64,000 nt of DNA, from contig NZ_JBANRM010000005.1 of assembly GCF_037154085.1 (NCBI RefSeq), forward strand, positions 62,001 through 126,000. The letters run 5' to 3'. Below are positions 26,347 through 34,878 of the stretch, one piece after another. Source of the DNA: Andeanibacterium fulvum (GTDB taxonomy: Bacteria > Pseudomonadota > Alphaproteobacteria > Sphingomonadales > Sphingomonadaceae). A model generated the notes under the pieces. That model saw only the letters and a program-made list of their open reading frames with translations, ran no database searches and was not told where the DNA came from. Positions within the stretch are counted from its first letter, which is position 1. Every line of letters starts with the position of its first letter. The translations under genes and the position numbers were made by a program.

Positions 26347-27165
26347 TTAACTTTGGGAAGCAGCGCGGGCTTCGGCAGCCATCTGGACCGACCGGTCACG
26401 CGCGCCGCGCAGAGTCGCCTCGACCAGATCGGCCAGAGCATTGCCGCGGTCGAGGATGTCCAGCCCCACCTGCGTCACCCCGCCCGGGCTTGCCACACGC
26501 CGCGCCAGTTCGCCCGGCGAATGTTCCGAGGCAGCCGCAAGCGCCGATGCGCCTTCCACTGTCGCCAGCGCCAGCCGCTGTGCCTGTTCGGCGGGCAGGC
26601 CGAGATTCGCGGCACCCTGCGCCAGCGCGTCGATAAAGCGATAGACGAAAGCCGGGCCGGAACCGGCAAGCGCGGTCACGAGGTCCATCAGGCCTTCCTC
26701 GGCAAGCCATTCGGCGGTACCGAGCGGCGCCATCAGCGCATCGACTTTCGCGGTGGACGCCTCGTCCAGCCCCGCGCCGACCAGCGCGACGGGCGATTTG
26801 CCGAGCGCGGCGGCGAGATTGGGCATGACCCGCACCTGCGCGGCGGAATTGGGGAAAGCGGCCGCAAGCGTTTCGATCTGGACGCCTGCCAGAACCGAGA
26901 GCAGCACCGTGCCCGGCCGGACCAACGGCGCCACTTGCGGCGCGACTTCGCCCAGCTTCTGCGGCTTCACGCCCAGCATCACTGCATCGAAATCGCCGCT
27001 TTCGGGCAAGGCGCGCAATTGCGCCACGCCTTCGGGAAGCTCGCGCGGGCTGGGATTGACCACGGTGAAGACCGACGGGGCAATGCCGCTCGCGATCCAG
27101 CCCCGGAGCATGGCCCCGGTCATGTTGCCGCAGCCGACGAGGAGAATGGAAGTGAAGGTGCTCAT
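26347..27165 (-). CDS. proC: Pyrroline-5-carboxylate reductase
   Basis: A 272-residue enzyme catalysing NAD(P)H-dependent reduction of 1-pyrroline-5-carboxylate to proline. The N-terminal Rossmann motif is ILLVGCGNMTGAMLRGW. VMLGVKPQKL, GTVLLSVLAGVQIETL and VRVMPNLAAALGKSPVAL follow. The C-terminal dimerisation domain carries DLVTALAGSGPAFVYRFIDALAQGA and the signature SPGELARRVASPGGVTQVGLDIL. It lies 33 bases downstream of the YbjN-domain gene on the same strand, so the two may share a transcript. Confidence 0.95.
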   Translation of the reverse strand: MSTFTSILLVGCGNMTGAMLRGWIASGIAPSVFTVVNPSPRELPEGVAQLRALPESGDFDAVMLGVKPQKLGEVAPQVAPLVRPGTVLLSVLAGVQIETLAAAFPNSAAQVRVMPNLAAALGKSPVALVGAGLDEASTAKVDALMAPLGTAEWLAEEGLMDLVTALAGSGPAFVYRFIDALAQGAANLGLPAEQAQRLALATVEGASALAAASEHSPGELARRVASPGGVTQVGLDILDRGNALADLVEATLRGARDRSVQMAAEARAASQS

Positions 27166-27198
27166 GGTTTTGCCGCCTGACCTAGTGCGGCAAAAGGG

Positions 27199-27717
27199 TC
27201 AAGCCTCTCCGGCGGCGTCCACCAGCGCGCTGGCCAGTGCATCGGCCGGGTTCTTGTCGCCCCACAGCACGAACTGGAAGGCGGGATAGAACCGGTCGCA
27301 CTCGGCAACCGCGCTTTCGACCGCGAATTGCGCCTGACCCAGGCTGAGCAGGCCATCGTCGCCCAGCATCAACCCGTGGCGGTAAAGCAGCACTCCGCCA
27401 TTGGACCAGATGTCGAAATGACCGAGCCAGAGCTGCTCATTGACCAGAGCGAGCAATTCGAAGGTCTGCCGCCGCTTGGCATCGGGAACGCGGATATCGG
27501 GCAGGCAGAGGAGCTGCAGCACCTTGTCTTCCGAACGCCAGATGCCCCGCACCTGATAGCGGGTCCAGCTGCCCTGGATTTCGCCCGAAATCTCGTCGTC
27601 GCTGACGAATTCGCACGGCCAGCCGCGCGCGTCGAACAGCTGGGCGAGCATGTCGACCGGGGCCGCGTCATCGCGGTCGATGTCCTCTTCGCTTGTCCTC
27701 ATCGCATAGCTTCCCAT
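27199..27717 (-). CDS. YbjN domain-containing protein
   Basis: A 172-residue acidic soluble protein with the YbjN fold, a type III secretion chaperone-like alpha/beta domain: MLAQLFDARGWPCEFVSDDEISGEIQGSWTRYQVRGIW, then LLCLPDIRVPDAKRRQTFELLALVNEQLWLGHFDIW. YbjN in enterobacteria affects motility and stress responses, but a molecular activity is not established. ATG 27717 is used; ATG 27702 is also possible and neither has a strong ribosome site. The gene precedes proC by 33 bases. Confidence 0.87.
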   Translation of the reverse strand: MGSYAMRTSEEDIDRDDAAPVDMLAQLFDARGWPCEFVSDDEISGEIQGSWTRYQVRGIWRSEDKVLQLLCLPDIRVPDAKRRQTFELLALVNEQLWLGHFDIWSNGGVLLYRHGLMLGDDGLLSLGQAQFAVESAVAECDRFYPAFQFVLWGDKNPADALASALVDAAGEA

Positions 27718-27851
27718 GGTTCTCGCAACCCTTCGATAACCAATGCGTTGCGCAGGGGCACTGCGGCAATCCGCCCCAAAGGCGGCGCTGGGCAAAACTC
27801 GATAACCCTGTTTACAAGCTGTGCAAAAATGGCGCCAGCGTGAGTTGCGGC

Positions 27852-27875
27852 AAGAAAAACCGGTCAGGAAACCGG
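27852..27875 (-). terminator. Candidate terminator overlapping the SPOR-protein stop
   Basis: On the minus strand CCGGT and ACCGG form a short stem around TTCCTG, followed by TTTTTCTT. The structure includes the TGA stop of the upstream SPOR gene (27864-27866). The stem is short, so termination strength is uncertain. Confidence 0.45.
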
Positions 27876-29588
27876 ATCGACCTGCTCGCCCGCATCGCTG
27901 GTGAAGACGAAGCAATCGATCCCTTCCGCCTTGAGCTTGGCGACGAAGGCATTGGCTTCCTTGGTGCTGCCGAAGGGCCCGGTCAGCAGGCGATTGGTGC
28001 GGCCCCATTGGGCGACATAGCCCTTGCGGCTGCCAAACAGCTTGGACTGTTCTTTCTGCAGCTTGCGCCAGGTGAAGGCGATCGCGGACCGGTTCTGGCC
28101 CGTCCCGACCTGAACGAAAACGCGGCTGGGATTGGCGGCCTTCTTCTTGGCCTCCGCCTTCTTCTCCGCCTCGATCTTCTTCTTTTCAGCCTCTGCCTTC
28201 TTGCCGGCTTCAGCCTTGGCCTTCTCCGCTTCGGCCTTCTTGTCAGGCTCGCGGCGGATGGCGATGCGAGTGATGTCCACTGCCCCGGCGGCGGGCGCGA
28301 CCTTGGCCGGCAGCGCGGCGAACTCTGCAAAGGCGTCCGCCAGGCTTGCCGGAGCAGGCGGCAGCGCCTCAGGCCTATTGACCGGCGGGAGCGCGGCCTG
28401 GAACGGCGCGGGGGCCGGCGTCGGAGCCGAAAACGCGGCAGGTGCCGGAGCGGGAGTCGGGGCAGGCGCCGGCTCAGTTCTGGCAAGCGTCACAGGCGGC
28501 TTGGACTCGGCTGGCACTTTTGCCGCGACTGCCGGCTTCGTCTCGACCGGAGCAGGCTTGGGCTGAGCAACGGCCTTCACCTCGGCAGGTTTCGAAGCCG
28601 GCTTGTCACCCTTGGCCAGCGTCACCACGGCCCCCGCAGGCGGCGCGGCGGGCTTGGCCTTGCCATCCCCCAGCGGTGTGCCGGTAGGCGTCAGGCGTGC
28701 ATCGAGCGCGGCCGCCACCTGCGGCAACTTGGCCTGGGCCGCATATTGCGCGATCTGCGGATCGTCTTTCCCGATGGCATCGGCATCGGGGAAATTGCCG
28801 AAATTGCCAGCCGACACCTGCTGCGAGCGAGTCAGCTTAGGCATGAAGCGCAGATAGGGCGCGATCCGGCTGGCGAGCGACGCGGGCATCACTGCTTCGG
28901 CAATCGCCACGGCCTCGTCGGTCTTGCCCAGCGCGGCCAGCGCAAAGGCGCGCGTGCGATAGGCAGCCAGATCCTGCCGCTTGAGCAGGGGCAGCAAGGT
29001 TGCCTCCGACCCGGCCTGATCGCCCGAGATCGCCTGGCTCAGCGCAAGCTGACGCGTGATCTCCTGCGATTTCTCATCCGACAAGCCGCCTTCCGCAAGC
29101 GCGGCGCGATAGAATTGCTGCGCCCGCAGATTGTCGCCCACCATATCGTAGGCAAGGCCCCGGTCGGCCGCGCGGGCGCCCAGCCTGGCGCCCTGCTTCT
29201 CGGCTTCGTCAAACAGGGCCAGCGCCTCGATCGGCCGCTTGCGCGCGACCTGCGCCGCCCCCAGGCCCGCCTTCGCCTCCGCCGCCGTTTCAGGCAGGTT
29301 TTCCGCGCGGGAGAAGAAGCCGACAGCGGCCGTGACGTCGTTCAGGTCGAGCGAGGCCCAGCCTGCATCGAGCATCGCCCTGCCATCGAGCGCATTGGCC
29401 GAGAGCCGCATAAGCGCACTGCTCAGGTCACTCGCAGACTTGGGCGGCAGTGGCTGCACTACCGCGCGCGACGGGCCTTCCGTGGAAGACTGGGAAAATG
29501 CGGGAGCGGATATGGTGGCAAACCCGGCGGCAACCGCCACGGCCATGCCGATCCCATGGGCCTTTGCATTATGCTTTATGGAAGTCAC
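27864..29588 (-). CDS. SPOR and TPR-like exported protein
   Basis: A 574-residue protein placed downstream of ftsZ on the same strand. It has an N-terminal signal (GIGMAVAVAAGFATISAPAFSQ), and then helical TPR/Sel1-like repeats over about residues 50-230 (LDAGWASLDLNDVTAAVGFFSRA, RAADRGLAYDMVGDNLRAQQFYRAAL). A long Pro/Ala/Lys linker includes a highly charged AEKAKAEAGKKAEAEKK helix. A C-terminal SPOR domain covers about residues 495-570 (SRVFVQVGTGQNRSAIAFTWRKLQKE, GPFGSTKEANAFVAKLKAEGIDCFVF). SPOR domains bind denuded septal glycan, so a periplasmic division-site role is likely. The start codon is GTG. Its location next to ftsZ supports a cell-envelope function. Confidence 0.85.
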   Translation of the reverse strand: MTSIKHNAKAHGIGMAVAVAAGFATISAPAFSQSSTEGPSRAVVQPLPPKSASDLSSALMRLSANALDGRAMLDAGWASLDLNDVTAAVGFFSRAENLPETAAEAKAGLGAAQVARKRPIEALALFDEAEKQGARLGARAADRGLAYDMVGDNLRAQQFYRAALAEGGLSDEKSQEITRQLALSQAISGDQAGSEATLLPLLKRQDLAAYRTRAFALAALGKTDEAVAIAEAVMPASLASRIAPYLRFMPKLTRSQQVSAGNFGNFPDADAIGKDDPQIAQYAAQAKLPQVAAALDARLTPTGTPLGDGKAKPAAPPAGAVVTLAKGDKPASKPAEVKAVAQPKPAPVETKPAVAAKVPAESKPPVTLARTEPAPAPTPAPAPAAFSAPTPAPAPFQAALPPVNRPEALPPAPASLADAFAEFAALPAKVAPAAGAVDITRIAIRREPDKKAEAEKAKAEAGKKAEAEKKKIEAEKKAEAKKKAANPSRVFVQVGTGQNRSAIAFTWRKLQKEQSKLFGSRKGYVAQWGRTNRLLTGPFGSTKEANAFVAKLKAEGIDCFVFTSDAGEQVDPVS

Positions 29589-29677
29589 TGCACCCGAACC
29601 CGTTCCAGCCCCACATTTCGCTCGCGCCGGTCTTATGCGGCGCCGCTCGGGTAGTGGGTGCCCCGACGCGGCTGAAC

Positions 29678-29695
29678 GGGGGACGAATGTCCCCC
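29678..29695 (-). other. Stem-loop just after ftsZ
   Basis: GGGGGAC and GTCCCCC form a perfect 7-bp stem with a GAAT loop, 10 bases past the ftsZ stop on the minus strand. There is no T-run, so it may stabilise the message end or attenuate readthrough into the SPOR gene rather than act as a full terminator. Confidence 0.5.
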
Positions 29696-29705
29696 GCCCA
29701 TGCGA

Positions 29706-31394
29706 TCACTGGTTGTTCTGGCGCCCCAGGAAGCGCGGAATGCTCAGCGAAGAGCCCGACGGATCGTCGTCGTCATCGTCCACGGCATCCTTGGCCGCGC
29801 CGCGCGAGAGATTGGCCATGCGTTCGAACAGGGTGGAACCCCCACCCGACGCGCCGCCCGCTGCGGGCGGACTCGCCGGTGCTGCCGGAGCGCCGCTGTC
29901 GCCGCCCAGAATACCCCGCCGGCGGCCACCGCCAAGCTGGGCCTGAACCGGCGGTTCGTCCTGCGCGGCGAGACGGCTGGCGTCGAGCAGAAGCTCGTCT
30001 TCATTGCCGTTGCCGCCTTCGGGCGCTTCCAGCGTCAGCTCAAGCTCGCTACCGCCCAGGCCGGTCTGCTGGGATGCTGCGGGATTGAGCCAATCATCGG
30101 CCATCCCGTCATCTTCCTCTTCCTCGAGCGTCAACTCGCCAGTCTGGATCTCGTCGCCTGTCAGCGAGGCGTAGGCACGGCCGCTGGTATCGTCATACTC
30201 GTCCTCTTCCTCATCATAGGAAGGGGCAGGCTCATAGGCCTGCGGCATGGCGGGAGCGCCCCCCATCGGCGGGGCGGAAGGCGCGGCGAAGCTGGGCGCG
30301 GCCTGCGGCTGGAGAGCCGCTGCGTCCACTGCCCGCTCATGCTCGGTCGGCAGAGGCAGAACCGGCCGCTTCGGCCCACGCGGCGCCGAGAAATCCAGCG
30401 GGCGCGAGGCCTGCACGGCCTGTTCGGCGGTCTGTTCGATACCGGTGGCAACCACCGAGACGCGGATCTTGCCCATCAGGTCCGGGTTGAAGGCCGAACC
30501 CCAGATGATGTTCGCATCGGGATCGACCAGCTCGCGGATGTGGTTCGCGGCCTCGTCCACTTCCAGCAGCTTCATGTCGTCGCCGCCGATGATGGAGATG
30601 ATCACGCCCTTGGCGCCCTGCATGCTCACACCGTCGAGCAGCGGATTGGCGATGGCGCGTTCGGCGGCTTCCAGGGCGCGGTTCTCGCCCTCGGCCTCGC
30701 CAGTGCCCATCATCGCCTTGCCCATCTCGCCCATCACCGAGCGGACGTCGGCAAAGTCGAGGTTGATGAGGCCCGGCATCACCATCAGGTCGGTGATGGA
30801 ACGCACGCCCTGCTGCAGCACTTCGTCGGCCAGGGCGAAGGCTTCCTTGAAGGTGGTTTCCGCCTTGGCGACCAGAAACAGGTTCTGGTTGGGGATGACG
30901 ATCAGCGTATCGACGTGCTTCTGCAGTTCCTCGATGCCCGCCTCGGCCGAACGCATGCGGCGCGTGCCTTCGAACAGGAACGGCTTGGTCACCACGCCCA
31001 CGGTCAGCACGCCCTTGCGCCGGGCCGCCTCCGCAATGACGGGAGCCGCGCCCGTGCCGGTGCCGCCGCCCATGCCGGCCGCGATGAAGACCATGTTCAC
31101 GCCGTCGAGCGCGCGCTCCAGCTCTTCCACGGTTTCTTCCGCGGCGGCCCGGCCCACTTCGGGCCGCGAGCCCGCGCCCAGACCCTGGGTGATATCCGGC
31201 CCCAGCTGGATGCGATGTTCGGCAATGGAATTGTTCAGCGCCTGCGCGTCCGTATTCGCGACGATGAAGTCCACGCCCTCGATCTCGGAGGCGATCATGT
31301 TGGCGATGGCGTTACCGCCCGCGCCGCCCACACCGATCACGGTGATGCGGGGGCGCAGTTCTTCAACCGAAGGCGGGCCGATATTGATGCTCAT
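29706..31394 (-). CDS. ftsZ: Cell division protein FtsZ
   Basis: The tubulin-like GTPase that polymerises into the division ring. It is 562 residues long. The GTPase domain includes ITVIGVGGAGGNAI, VANTDAQAL, the tubulin signature GGGTGTG at 109-115, and the T7 loop NLDFADVRSVMGEMG that completes the neighbouring active site. The globular part ends near residue 325 (MGKIRVSVVATGIEQ). A long disordered, Pro/acidic-rich linker of about 220 residues follows, and the C-terminal conserved peptide is IPRFLGRQNNQ, which binds FtsA and other partners. It is the last gene of the dcw cluster, separated from ftsA by 134 bases that carry a DnaA-box-like site. Confidence 0.97.
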   Translation of the reverse strand: MSINIGPPSVEELRPRITVIGVGGAGGNAIANMIASEIEGVDFIVANTDAQALNNSIAEHRIQLGPDITQGLGAGSRPEVGRAAAEETVEELERALDGVNMVFIAAGMGGGTGTGAAPVIAEAARRKGVLTVGVVTKPFLFEGTRRMRSAEAGIEELQKHVDTLIVIPNQNLFLVAKAETTFKEAFALADEVLQQGVRSITDLMVMPGLINLDFADVRSVMGEMGKAMMGTGEAEGENRALEAAERAIANPLLDGVSMQGAKGVIISIIGGDDMKLLEVDEAANHIRELVDPDANIIWGSAFNPDLMGKIRVSVVATGIEQTAEQAVQASRPLDFSAPRGPKRPVLPLPTEHERAVDAAALQPQAAPSFAAPSAPPMGGAPAMPQAYEPAPSYDEEEDEYDDTSGRAYASLTGDEIQTGELTLEEEEDDGMADDWLNPAASQQTGLGGSELELTLEAPEGGNGNEDELLLDASRLAAQDEPPVQAQLGGGRRRGILGGDSGAPAAPASPPAAGGASGGGSTLFERMANLSRGAAKDAVDDDDDDPSGSSLSIPRFLGRQNNQ

Positions 31395-31456
31395 TGAAGC
31401 TCTCCAAGAGGGCGCACTGCAAGGCGATGCTCATTGTTGCACTTGTGCCATAAAGG

Positions 31457-31493
31457 GAATCGCTGGTGCAAAGCGTAACTGTCCTTATCCACA
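31457..31493. promoter_or_regulatory. Perfect DnaA box and GANTC site upstream of ftsZ
   Basis: TTATCCACA at 31485-31493 matches the DnaA consensus exactly. GAATC at 31457-31461 is a CcrM (GANTC) methylation target. Both lie 63-99 bases ahead of the ftsZ start, in the only sizeable gap between late dcw genes. In Caulobacter crescentus, ftsZ transcription responds to DnaA and to GANTC methylation (established); whether the same is true here is inferred. Confidence 0.5.
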
Positions 31494-31528
31494 GTCTGAC
31501 AAGCGCGTTTCAAACCGCATTCATCCCG

Positions 31529-32809
31529 TCAGAAATACTGTTTCAGGGCCTGGAACACACGTTGGGCCAGCGCGAAGCCGGTCAGCCTGGTCGTGTCCTG
31601 ATAGCCCTGCCGGATCGAGCGCACGTCAACCGGATCGGCTGCGGCATAAAGGATCAATCCGGCGAGTGTCGAAAAGCCCGGCACGCCATGCGCTTCGGGC
31701 AGGCCCTTCAGCGCGGGCGGACGGCCGATGCGAACCGGGCGGGCAAGCGAGCCCTGCGCGAAATCCGCGATGCCGGCCAGTTCCGCCCCGCCGCCCGTCA
31801 GCACGACCTGGCCGTTCTGGCCGGGGAAGCCCAAGGCCTTGAGAGCCTTGGAAATCTCGCTCACCAATTTGTCCAACTGACCGGTGATGACCGAGATCAG
31901 CTCGGCACGCGGCACGCGGTTCTTGTCATCGGCATGGCGCGCGATCGGCCCCACCTGTTCCTCGCCCGGCCCGTTCACCGGGATCATTTCGCGATGGTCG
32001 GTCGGCGAGGCGATGGCCGAACCGGAAACGCATTTGAGGCGTTCGGCCTGAAAGCGGCGAATGCCGAAATGGGAAGCGATGGCATCGGTGATATCCGCCG
32101 AGCCCATCTGGATCGGCATCATGCCCAGCAGCATGCCGCCCGCATAGACCGAGACATTGGTGACTTCCGCCCCCAGTTCGATCAGCGCCACGCCCAACTC
32201 GCGTTCTTCCTGGCTGAGGCAGGCATAGCCGGCCGCCACGGGCGAGGCGACGACCGATTCCACATCGAGATGCGCGTTCTGCACTGCTTCGGTGATGTTG
32301 CGCATCGGCGCGCCATCGGCGCACATGACGTGGATATCGACGCCCAGCCTTTCGGCATGCAGCCCCTTGGGGTTGGAGACGCCATGCGCTCCATCCAGTG
32401 TGTAATGCGCGGGCTGGGCGTGCAGCACGGTGCGGCCATCGGGCTGCAACCCGTCGCGGGCGGCGACGAGGAGATGCTCGATATCCTCTTCCTCGATCCG
32501 GCGGCCGCCGATATCGATTTCCACCTGGGCGATCTTGCTGGAAAGCCCGGCGCCCGAACAGCCGATCCACACGCTCGACACGCTGGTGCCAGCGAGCTTT
32601 TCCGCCCGTTCGATCGCATCGCGCACGGCATAGGTCGCGGCCTGCATGTCAGTGACATAGCCGCGCTTGATCCCCTGCGCCGCGCGATGGCCCGATCCGA
32701 GCACGATCATCTCGCCCGCTTCGCTCACCCCCGCGATCATCGCGGAGATGCGGAACGAGCCGATATTGATCGCACCGAAAACCTTGGTGATGCGCGGCGT
32801 GGACGCCAT
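31529..32809 (-). CDS. ftsA: Cell division protein FtsA
   Basis: A 426-residue actin-like ATPase that anchors FtsZ filaments to the membrane. Actin-fold motifs are FGAINIGSFRISAMIAGV (phosphate 1), ELGVALIELGAEVTNVSVYAGGML (phosphate 2), and VVLTGGGAELAGI (adenosine). The SHS2/1C insertion follows the first motif (SVSSVWIGCSGAGLSSKIAQVEIDIG). The C-terminus ends FALAQRVFQALKQYF, the amphipathic membrane-targeting helix. The start ATG overlaps the ftsQ stop by one base (TAATG). Confidence 0.96.
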   Translation of the reverse strand: MASTPRITKVFGAINIGSFRISAMIAGVSEAGEMIVLGSGHRAAQGIKRGYVTDMQAATYAVRDAIERAEKLAGTSVSSVWIGCSGAGLSSKIAQVEIDIGGRRIEEEDIEHLLVAARDGLQPDGRTVLHAQPAHYTLDGAHGVSNPKGLHAERLGVDIHVMCADGAPMRNITEAVQNAHLDVESVVASPVAAGYACLSQEERELGVALIELGAEVTNVSVYAGGMLLGMMPIQMGSADITDAIASHFGIRRFQAERLKCVSGSAIASPTDHREMIPVNGPGEEQVGPIARHADDKNRVPRAELISVITGQLDKLVSEISKALKALGFPGQNGQVVLTGGGAELAGIADFAQGSLARPVRIGRPPALKGLPEAHGVPGFSTLAGLILYAAADPVDVRSIRQGYQDTTRLTGFALAQRVFQALKQYF

Positions 32810-33792
32810 TATTCGGGCACCCCCGCGTCCTGACCCGAAGCCTGGCCTGCATTCGCCGCCATCTCGTCCGTGCCGGTGGCAGTGGGCGTGGTCGTCCCGG
32901 CGTCGAGCGTCTGCTGCGTGCGGCCGGGAATGCGCATGTAGATCCGCTCCGGCGCGCGCATGTCGAACGTGGCGACCTTGCCGCCGAGCAGGCGGTTTAC
33001 CCCGTCAAGCCGGGCGAAGGAAACCAGCGCACTGGCCGATTCCCGCTCGCCCTGCGGCAGGGCCAGCACCTGGCCGGTCTTGAAGGTGAGGTTCCAGCGG
33101 CGATTGCCGACCCATTCGGCGCCCGCCACCTGCGGCTCCAGTGCCGGTGCCGCATCGAGCAGCGAGCCGAGCGCGGCGACCTGTCGGCCTGCGCCGGGCC
33201 CTTCGATAATCAGTTCCCCGCGAGCGGCGGCTGCAGAAACCGGCTCCAACTCGTGGCCCGTATCGTCGATCAGCACCAGCTTGTCGGCCTTCTTCAGCAC
33301 GGCATGGGGCGTGCGCTCGACAATGTCGATCACCAGCGAATCCGGCAGGCGGCGCGATACGCGCGCATCCTTGACCCAACTGAGGCCGAGCAGCTGGACC
33401 CGCACCGCATCGAGATCGACCAGCGGCATCGCCCGGTCCCGCTCGCCCAACACGCGCTCGTAGACCTTGAGTTCGTTCATGCGCTGGACGCCGCGCACTT
33501 CCACGCGGTTCACCTGAAAGCCCGCATCGCCCGCCAGCGTGGCGATCTGCTGATTGGCCAGCGCCGGAAGACCGGCGAGACTGGCGACGATCCAGGCCAG
33601 CACCACTGCCCCGCCCAGGATAAGGGCGAGGAAAACGCGCTGCAGCTGTTCCTCGGTAAAGGGCAGCCAGCGCATCAATGCGTCGGCCACCGCCCCGGTG
33701 GTCGAACGGGCCTGCTTAACCTTCTGCGCGGTGCCCCGGGCCGCCGCTGCGCGGCGAACGCCCTGAGCCTTGCGCTTGATAGTCTGCGCCAC
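32809..33792 (-). CDS. ftsQ: Cell division protein FtsQ
   Basis: A 327-residue bitopic divisome protein. A basic cytoplasmic N-terminus of about 50 residues is followed by a membrane helix (FLALILGGAVVLAWIVASLAGL), a POTRA domain (QIATLAGDAGFQVNRVEVRGVQRMNELKVYE), and the FtsQ beta domain with VKDARVSRRLPDSLVIDIVERTPHAV. A Thr/Pro-rich tail ends the protein. It connects FtsB/FtsL to later division proteins in the periplasm. It directly abuts ddlB with no intergenic space. Confidence 0.94.
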   Translation of the reverse strand: MAQTIKRKAQGVRRAAAARGTAQKVKQARSTTGAVADALMRWLPFTEEQLQRVFLALILGGAVVLAWIVASLAGLPALANQQIATLAGDAGFQVNRVEVRGVQRMNELKVYERVLGERDRAMPLVDLDAVRVQLLGLSWVKDARVSRRLPDSLVIDIVERTPHAVLKKADKLVLIDDTGHELEPVSAAAARGELIIEGPGAGRQVAALGSLLDAAPALEPQVAGAEWVGNRRWNLTFKTGQVLALPQGERESASALVSFARLDGVNRLLGGKVATFDMRAPERIYMRIPGRTQQTLDAGTTTPTATGTDEMAANAGQASGQDAGVPE

Positions 33793-34755
33793 CTACGCCC
33801 CCTTTCCCCCGCGCGAGGCTGCTGCACGCTCCAGCGCGTCGGCGATGATCGCCTCGACAAGGTCCCCATAGTCCATGCCGCAATATTTCGCCTGCTCGGG
33901 CACGAGGCTGAGCGGCGTCATGCCCGGCTGGGTGTTGACTTCCAGCAGGAAAAGCCCCGCCTGCCCCTGCTCGTCGTCCCAGCGGAAGTCCGACCGGCTG
34001 GTGCCGTGGCAGCCCAGCGCCTTATGCGCCTTGAGCGCATAGGCCTTGCACAGTTCCAAGATCTCCAGCGGAATGTCCGCCGGGCAGATATGGTCTGTCA
34101 TCCCGTCGGTATATTTCGCCTCGAAATCGTAGAATCCGCTCTTGGGCACGAGTTCGGTCACGGTCAGCGCCTTGCCGTTCACCACCGCACAGGTCAGTTC
34201 GCGCCCCTTGATATAGGGTTCCGCCAGAAGCTGGGCGAATTCCTGCCACGGGCCCACGGCATCGCGGCGGATCGGATCGCCGTAATTGCATTCCGCCGTG
34301 ACGATCGCCACGCCGACCGAAGAGCCTTCATTCACCGGCTTGAGCACATAGGGGCGCGGCAGCGGGTCGCGCTCGAACAGTTCTTCCGACTGCACGATGC
34401 GCCCGCCCGGCATGGGAATGCCATGGGGGACGAGGACCAGTTTGGTCAGTTCCTTGTCAATGGCGATCACGGAAGTGGCGAGGCCGGAATGGGTATAGGC
34501 AATGCCCATCAGGTCCATCATGCCCTGAACCGTGCCGTCTTCTCCGGGCACGCCGTGCAGCGCGTTGAACACCACATCGGGTGCAGCCTCGGCCAGCTTC
34601 GCGGCGACGCTACGATCCATGTCGATCCGCGTCACCTTGTGCCCGCGCGCCTCCAGCGCATCGGCCACGCCATTGCCGGACATGAGCGAGACGGGCCGTT
34701 CGTTGGCCCAGCCGCCCATCAGGACCGCGATATGAAGCTTGGGGAGTTCAGACAC
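33793..34755 (-). CDS. ddlB: D-alanine--D-alanine ligase
   Basis: A 320-residue ATP-grasp ligase making D-Ala-D-Ala for the peptidoglycan stem peptide. N-terminal HIAVLMGGWANERPVSLMSG, DVVFNALHGVPGEDGTVQGMMDLMGI, and the ATP-grasp PYVLKPVNEGSSVGVAIV are family motifs. The metal-binding end is FLLEVNTQPGMTPLSLVPEQA. The GTG start at 34755 (SELPKLHIAV) has GGAGG five bases upstream. A longer frame back to 34827 runs through the repeat at 34779-34856 and is rejected. Unlike its neighbours in the cluster it is not translationally coupled to the preceding gene (murB). Confidence 0.95.
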   Translation of the reverse strand: MSELPKLHIAVLMGGWANERPVSLMSGNGVADALEARGHKVTRIDMDRSVAAKLAEAAPDVVFNALHGVPGEDGTVQGMMDLMGIAYTHSGLATSVIAIDKELTKLVLVPHGIPMPGGRIVQSEELFERDPLPRPYVLKPVNEGSSVGVAIVTAECNYGDPIRRDAVGPWQEFAQLLAEPYIKGRELTCAVVNGKALTVTELVPKSGFYDFEAKYTDGMTDHICPADIPLEILELCKAYALKAHKALGCHGTSRSDFRWDDEQGQAGLFLLEVNTQPGMTPLSLVPEQAKYCGMDYGDLVEAIIADALERAAASRGGKGA

Positions 34756-34778
34756 GGTAGCCTCCTCCGCGTTGCGTT

Positions 34779-34856
34779 GTGCGCTCCTGCGAAAGCAGGA
34801 GCCTAGCGGAACGAGGCGAGGCGACACTATGGGCTCCTGCTTTCGCAGGAGCGCAC
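34779..34856. repeat. Palindromic repeat inside the dcw cluster
   Basis: A 25-base arm (34779-34803, core GCTCCTGCGAAAGCAGGAGC) and its exact reverse complement (34832-34856) enclose a 28-base spacer. The element fills the murB-ddlB gap. Each arm contains a smaller palindrome of its own. It resembles the other sphingomonad-type intergenic repeats in structure, but with a different core sequence. Confidence 0.9.
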
Positions 34857-34878
34857 GAAGGGAGAAGCATCGCCAGCA

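Noticed and set aside
27693..31397. Long plus-strand frames opposite the SPOR gene and ftsZ (653 and 565 codons)
   Set aside because: Both mirror well-identified minus-strand genes and are Arg/His/Gly-rich as expected of antisense frames in high-GC DNA.
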